This document shows, one piece after another, positions 5,336 to 9,275 of a DNA stretch of 9,275 nucleotides. The notes beneath the pieces are model-generated. The model was given only the letters and a program-made list of their open reading frames with translations, searched no databases and was not told the DNA's origin. The translations under genes and the position numbers were made by a program. Source of the DNA: an uncultured Actinomycetes bacterium (GTDB lineage: Bacteria; Actinomycetota; Actinomycetes; S36-B12); the NCBI GenBank assembly GCA_937876275.1, contig CALFIA010000118.1, positions 1 to 9,275 of the forward strand, read 5' to 3'. How positions within the stretch are numbered: the first letter of the stretch is position 1; each line of letters begins with the position of its first letter.

Positions 5336-6228
5336 AGCCAACGCAGGTGTTGCTCACCATCAATCCCGCTCGTGACGAGGCCCGTCAAATCGGAGCGACA
5401 GTGATCGCGGCACTTCGGGACGCTCAGGTCGAGGTGGTGGTTGCTGAAGACGATGCTCACTCCTGGCCCGAAGCCGCTAGCGGGGGAGCCCGGATCGTGC
5501 CTGCCGACGATCACGCCGGCGACAATTGCCAACTTGTGGTCGTGCTTGGGGGAGACGGCACGATTCTGAGGGCCGCGGAACGCGCGCGCTCTGCTGGCGC
5601 ACCAATCCTTGGCGTCAATCTCGGGCATGTGGGTTTTCTCGCCGAGGCCGAATCGGAAGATGCTGGAGCCGTGGTCACTGCCATAGTCAGTGGCGACTGG
5701 ACCGTTGAGGAACGGATGGCTCTTGACGTCCGAGTGCTGGTGAACAGTCACGAGGTCCATCGCACCTGGGCCCTCAATGAGATCAGTCTGGAAAAGTTGG
5801 CTCGTGAGCACATGATCGATCTGGTGGTGGAAATCGACGGCCGTCCGCTGTCCAGTTGGGGTTGTGACGGCGTCGTGTGCTCGACCCCGACCGGATCGAC
5901 CGCGTATGGCTTTTCCGCAGGAGGACCCGTCGTATGGCCCGAAGTGTCTGCGATTCTGGTGGTACCTCTCAGTGCTCACGCGCTTTTCGCACGGCCACTG
6001 GTGGTGTCTCCCCTAAGCGTCGTAGCACTTGAACTCCAGGCGTCATCGCACGCGGTGCTCTCGGCCGATGGACGACGAATGTTCGACGTCAGCGGCGGGT
6101 CTCGAATCGAAGTACGGCGTGCTTCCCAGCCGATCAAGTTCGCCCGCATCGTCACGGCACCCTTCACTGATCGATTGGTAGCAAAATTTGACCTTCCCGT
6201 AGAGGGATGGCGCGGTCGGCGTGATTGA
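5332..6228 (+). CDS. nadK: NAD kinase
   Basis: The protein has 298 residues, normal for the bacterial family. It starts at GTG 5332, overlapping the tlyA stop by 4 bases (GTGA), with a strong site GAGGAGGGA (5318-5326) upstream. It phosphorylates NAD to NADP in the cytoplasm using ATP or polyphosphate. Seen in the sequence: the catalytic and nucleotide-binding GGDGT (73-77), the LGVNLGHVGFLAE segment after it, NEISLEK (149-155; NE binds NAD), and CDGVVCSTPTGSTAY, the second substrate-binding loop, with the following SAGGP. All key residues are intact. In mycobacteria the gene is often called ppnK. It lies between tlyA and recN, as in many actinobacteria, and overlaps recN by 8 bases. Confidence 0.95.
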   Translation: MKPTQVLLTINPARDEARQIGATVIAALRDAQVEVVVAEDDAHSWPEAASGGARIVPADDHAGDNCQLVVVLGGDGTILRAAERARSAGAPILGVNLGHVGFLAEAESEDAGAVVTAIVSGDWTVEERMALDVRVLVNSHEVHRTWALNEISLEKLAREHMIDLVVEIDGRPLSSWGCDGVVCSTPTGSTAYGFSAGGPVVWPEVSAILVVPLSAHALFARPLVVSPLSVVALELQASSHAVLSADGRRMFDVSGGSRIEVRRASQPIKFARIVTAPFTDRLVAKFDLPVEGWRGRRD

Positions 6229-7951
6229 GAGCATTCGTATTCGAAATCTGGGGGTGATCGCTGAGACCCAGATTTCGCTCACTCCTGGCCTGACCGCCGT
6301 GACAGGAGAGACGGGTGCGGGCAAGACGATGCTCCTGACAGGCCTATCACTCCTCATGGGTGGCAAGGCTGACGCGTCTCTTGTCCGGCACGGAAGTGAG
6401 CGTGCTGATGTCGATGGCGAGTGGAGACTGGCAGGTGCGTCAGCACAGGTGGTCAGCGACCGACTTGAAGACTGCGGAGCGCAGGTCGAAGACCATGGTG
6501 ATGAGATCGCCTTCTCGATGTCCCGCAGCGTCGCCAGCGAAGGCCGCAGTCGCGCCTATGCAGGCGGCCGCTCGGTTCCAGCATCAGTTCTTGACGACGT
6601 CTGCTCTGAGATCATCGCGGTTCACGGCCAATCCGATCAGATTCGCCTGAAGAGCTCCGCCAAGCAACGTGATCTACTCGATCGTTTCGGAAGCGCAAGG
6701 GTAGATGCGGCGCTCAAGGCCTTTCGCTCTTCACACCGCGAATGGAACTCCACGCGAACGGCGCTGGAAGAGTTGCGTGCGTCCCGTGAGGCTCGCTTAG
6801 CCCAGTCGAGCCGCCTTGTTGAAGCCCTCGCGGAAATCGATGCTGTCGCTCCAGTGCCGGGTGAGGATGTCGAGCTCGACAGGCAAGCGGCGGTGTTGTC
6901 GAATTCAGGAGGCTTGCTCGAAGACCTGCAGGAAGCCCGTGCGCGTCTGGTCGGCGATGAGTCTGACGATGTTGCGGCAGACGCGGTGTCGAGTTTGCAC
7001 GCCGGACTACGAGCGCTTGAGCGTGCGGCGGGAATTGATGTCGGACTGGTGCCCCTGGTTGCGCGAATCAAGGAAGTAGCCGACTCGCTCGCTGATGTTG
7101 GCATTGAATTAGCCACATATGCAGCCGACATTGATGCAGACCCGCTCCGGCAGGCATGGGTCGAAGAGCGCCGCAGCCAGCTGTCATCGTTGAAGCGAAA
7201 GTATGGAGCCACTGTCGACGAAGTACTGATGTGGGCGGCCGAGTCCAGAACGCTCGTCGATGAAGTCGCTGAGGATGACTCCACGATCTCCGATCTGGAA
7301 GCTCGACTTAGCACGGCAGAGAAGGAATACCGAGCTGCCGCCGAAGCCCTCAGTACTGCCCGGCTTGAGGCGGCGACAGCACTCGGCAGTGCCGTGAGCT
7401 CCGAACTGCACGAGCTTGCCCTCCCTGACGCACGGTTTTCTGTGGAGGTCACCTCCTCCGAGAACCCTGCGGACTGGAATCTTTCTGGTGCCGACCAGGT
7501 GGAATTCATGCTCCTTGCCCATAAGGGGGGATCTCCCCGTCCGCTGGCAGGGTCTGCCTCCGGCGGTGAGCTTTCACGAGTCATGCTGGCGATTGAGGTT
7601 GCCCTCGCCGGTGCGGATCCGGTCGATACCTTCGTTTTCGACGAGGTGGATGCCGGCATTGGTGGTCGTGCAGCGGTTGAGGTAGGCAGAAAGCTTGCTC
7701 TGCTCGGAAGAACCTCGCAGGTCCTCGTGGTCACACACCTCCCGCAGGTGGCTGCTTTCGCCGATGTGCAATTGGTGGTGAGCAAGGGGGCGGACGGGAT
7801 GGTTACGTCGTCACATGTCAGTTCAGTGACGGGTGATGCGAGAGTGACAGAACTCGTCAGGATGCTCTCGGGTCTTGAGGATTCCGCCGCTGGCGCAGCG
7901 CACGCCCGTGAACTTCTGGACCTCGCGGCTGCATCCCGCGAGTCCTGGTAG
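6221..7951 (+). CDS. recN: DNA repair protein RecN
   Basis: The protein has 576 residues, an SMC-like ATPase of normal length. Start GTG 6221 gives VIESIRIRNLGVI, the usual RecN N-terminus. The nearest purine-rich site (AGAGGGA, 6201-6207) is 13 bases away, so coupling to nadK (8-base overlap) probably drives initiation. The Walker A motif is GETGAGKT (29-36). A long helical, Ala/Glu/Arg-rich middle (about 145-400) forms the short coiled-coil arms. The ABC signature SGGEL is at 447-451, the Walker B and catalytic Glu are in TFVFDEVD (470-477), and VVTHLPQVAAFAD is the H-loop. RecN acts early at double-strand breaks, bridging DNA for RecA-dependent repair. I see no actinobacterial SOS box in or near its start, which fits expression within the operon. 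Confidence 0.96.
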   Translation: MIESIRIRNLGVIAETQISLTPGLTAVTGETGAGKTMLLTGLSLLMGGKADASLVRHGSERADVDGEWRLAGASAQVVSDRLEDCGAQVEDHGDEIAFSMSRSVASEGRSRAYAGGRSVPASVLDDVCSEIIAVHGQSDQIRLKSSAKQRDLLDRFGSARVDAALKAFRSSHREWNSTRTALEELRASREARLAQSSRLVEALAEIDAVAPVPGEDVELDRQAAVLSNSGGLLEDLQEARARLVGDESDDVAADAVSSLHAGLRALERAAGIDVGLVPLVARIKEVADSLADVGIELATYAADIDADPLRQAWVEERRSQLSSLKRKYGATVDEVLMWAAESRTLVDEVAEDDSTISDLEARLSTAEKEYRAAAEALSTARLEAATALGSAVSSELHELALPDARFSVEVTSSENPADWNLSGADQVEFMLLAHKGGSPRPLAGSASGGELSRVMLAIEVALAGADPVDTFVFDEVDAGIGGRAAVEVGRKLALLGRTSQVLVVTHLPQVAAFADVQLVVSKGADGMVTSSHVSSVTGDARVTELVRMLSGLEDSAAGAAHARELLDLAAASRESW

Positions 7952-7970
7952 ATCAATCTCCACGCGCTGA

Positions 7971-7976
7971 TAGTCT
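7971..7976 (+). promoter_or_regulatory. Candidate -10 element for leaderless pyrG transcript
   Basis: TAGTCT fits the TANNNT actinobacterial -10 and ends 8 bases before GTG 7985, so transcription would begin at or within about two bases of the start codon. No Shine-Dalgarno is present in the 33-base gap after recN and no good -35 is visible, which is common for such promoters. I see no GGGC initiation run or attenuator hairpin of the kind that controls pyrG in Bacillus. Confidence 0.45.
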
Positions 7977-7984
7977 GACCTTCC

Positions 7985-9275
7985 GTGGACCGCAGCCGAC
8001 AGACCAAGCACGTATTCGTCACCGGAGGCGTGGCCTCCTCTCTCGGCAAGGGCCTGACGGCGTCCAGCCTCGGGAATCTCCTCTCTGCACGTGGCCTCAG
8101 GGTGACGATGCAAAAACTCGATCCCTACCTCAACGTTGATCCGGGAACGATGAATCCGTTCCAGCACGGAGAGGTTTTCGTCACCGACGATGGCACCGAG
8201 ACTGATCTCGATATTGGTCACTATGAACGTTTCCTTGACACCGATCTGCACGGTTCGGCGAATGTGACCACCGGACAGGTGTATTCCACGGTAATTGCCA
8301 AGGAGAGGCGCGGTGAATACCTGGGCGATACCGTTCAGGTAATTCCACACATCACCAATGAGATCAAATCTCGCATTCGGCGAATGGCGTCCGCCGATGT
8401 AGACGTGGTTATTACCGAGGTCGGTGGCACCGTTGGCGACATTGAGTCGCTTCCCTTCTTGGAGTCCGTCCGCCAGGTGCGACATGAGATCGGGCGTGAC
8501 AACGTCTTCTTCCTGCACGTATCACTGCTGCCTTACATCGGCCCCTCGGGGGAGCTCAAGACAAAGCCCACCCAACACTCTGTCGCTGCGCTTCGGAGCA
8601 TCGGTATTCAGCCTGATGCGATCGTGCTACGCGCGGATCGCCCCGTGCCCGCCGCCATCAAGCGAAAGATCTCGTTGATGTGCGATGTCGACCAAGAGGC
8701 CGTTGTCGCGGCAACCGATGCACCGAGCATCTACGACATTCCTAAGGTGTTGCACGCCGAAGGCCTGGATGCTTACGTCATCCGTCGTCTCGATTTGCCC
8801 TTCCGCGATGTGGATTGGACAACCTGGGACAAATTGCTCCGGCGCGTGCATCAGCCCGTGCACGAGGTGACTATCGGTCTCGTCGGCAAGTACATCGATC
8901 TGCCCGATGCGTATCTGTCTGTGACTGAGGCGATTCGCGCGGGTGGTTTCCACAATGACGCCAAGGTCAACATTCGCTGGGTAAGCAGCGATGACTGCGC
9001 CACGCCCGAAGGCGCAGCAAAGGCGCTTGCGGGCCTCGACGGTATCTGCGTACCCGGTGGATTCGGAGTTCGCGGTATCGAGGGCAAACTCGGTGCACTC
9101 ACGTATGCGCGCGAGACCGGGCTACCCACGCTGGGCCTGTGTCTTGGGCTTCAGTGCATGGTCATCGAGTACGCGCGAACGGTCGTCGGGCTTGAAGGAG
9201 CGAACTCACTTGAGTTTGACGAATCAACACCGCACCCGGTTGTCTCGACGATGGCCGACCAGCGTGATGTCGTCT
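7985..9275 (+). CDS. pyrG: CTP synthase (3' end beyond window)
   Basis: The first 430 codons are present, running off the right edge without a stop; full-length enzymes have about 550. GTG 7985 gives VDRSRQTKHVFVTGG, the usual actinobacterial N-terminus. The synthase domain (about 1-270) shows the P-loop GGVASSLGKG (14-23), MQKLDPYLNVDPGTMNPFQHGEV-type substrate segments, EVGGTVGDIES and the KTKPTQHSV UTP-site motif. The glutamine amidotransferase domain starts near 297 (TIGLVGKY) with the oxyanion loop PGGFG and nucleophile C386 in GLCLGLQ; the catalytic His/Glu lie off the edge. It makes CTP from UTP, ATP and glutamine, the last step of pyrimidine nucleotide synthesis. It follows recN by 33 bases and probably has its own promoter. 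Confidence 0.97.
   Translation, partial: MDRSRQTKHVFVTGGVASSLGKGLTASSLGNLLSARGLRVTMQKLDPYLNVDPGTMNPFQHGEVFVTDDGTETDLDIGHYERFLDTDLHGSANVTTGQVYSTVIAKERRGEYLGDTVQVIPHITNEIKSRIRRMASADVDVVITEVGGTVGDIESLPFLESVRQVRHEIGRDNVFFLHVSLLPYIGPSGELKTKPTQHSVAALRSIGIQPDAIVLRADRPVPAAIKRKISLMCDVDQEAVVAATDAPSIYDIPKVLHAEGLDAYVIRRLDLPFRDVDWTTWDKLLRRVHQPVHEVTIGLVGKYIDLPDAYLSVTEAIRAGGFHNDAKVNIRWVSSDDCATPEGAAKALAGLDGICVPGGFGVRGIEGKLGALTYARETGLPTLGLCLGLQCMVIEYARTVVGLEGANSLEFDESTPHPVVSTMADQRDVV

Noticed and set aside
6637..8049. 470-codon antisense reading frame opposite recN
   Set aside because: Its Ser/Ala/Arg-rich composition is the typical mirror of a high-GC coiled-coil gene. recN on the other strand has all ATPase motifs.

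Overview
The window reads as the chromosome of an actinobacterium (Actinomycetota) of moderately high GC. The evidence is the gene order tetratricopeptide protein - HAD-IIA phosphatase - small unknown proteins - tlyA - NAD kinase - recN - pyrG. This matches the order I know from Mycobacterium (the Rv1691-Rv1699 block) and other actinobacteria. The proteins also look actinobacterial, and some genes seem to be leaderless. I cannot name the genus. Lack of the steA/steB-type genes between recN and pyrG is a lineage hint only.

Layout. Positions 1 to about 342 are the 3' end of a 23S rRNA, from the late domain V peptidyl-transferase region through the sarcin-ricin loop to the 3' end. A spacer of roughly 100 bases with two clear hairpins follows, then a complete 5S rRNA (about 440-557) and a strong UUCG-capped terminator that ends the rRNA operon. 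About 50 bases later a gene starts for a protein with a long Arg/Ser/Gly/Asp-rich disordered N-terminal half and a tetratricopeptide-like C-terminal half. After a gap of about 144 bases comes a short, divergent single-stranded-DNA-binding-like OB-fold protein.

From 2557 to 7951 seven genes run on the + strand with overlaps of 4 to 11 bases or a gap of 3. This pattern suggests one translationally coupled operon: a small TPR protein, a HAD-IIA phosphatase (glycerol-3-phosphate phosphatase type), a helical phasin-like small protein, an 82-residue acidic protein, TlyA rRNA 2'-O-methyltransferase, NAD kinase and RecN. pyrG (CTP synthase) follows after 33 bases, probably from its own leaderless promoter, and runs off the right edge.

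The operon combines ribosome modification (TlyA), cofactor supply (NAD kinase), double-strand-break repair (RecN), nucleotide synthesis (PyrG) and phosphometabolite clean-up (HAD). This is a conserved housekeeping neighbourhood. I see no transposon, phage, CRISPR, toxin-antitoxin or defence genes. The least understood parts are the disordered TPR protein next to the rRNA operon, the divergent SSB-like protein, and the two small unknown proteins upstream of tlyA.
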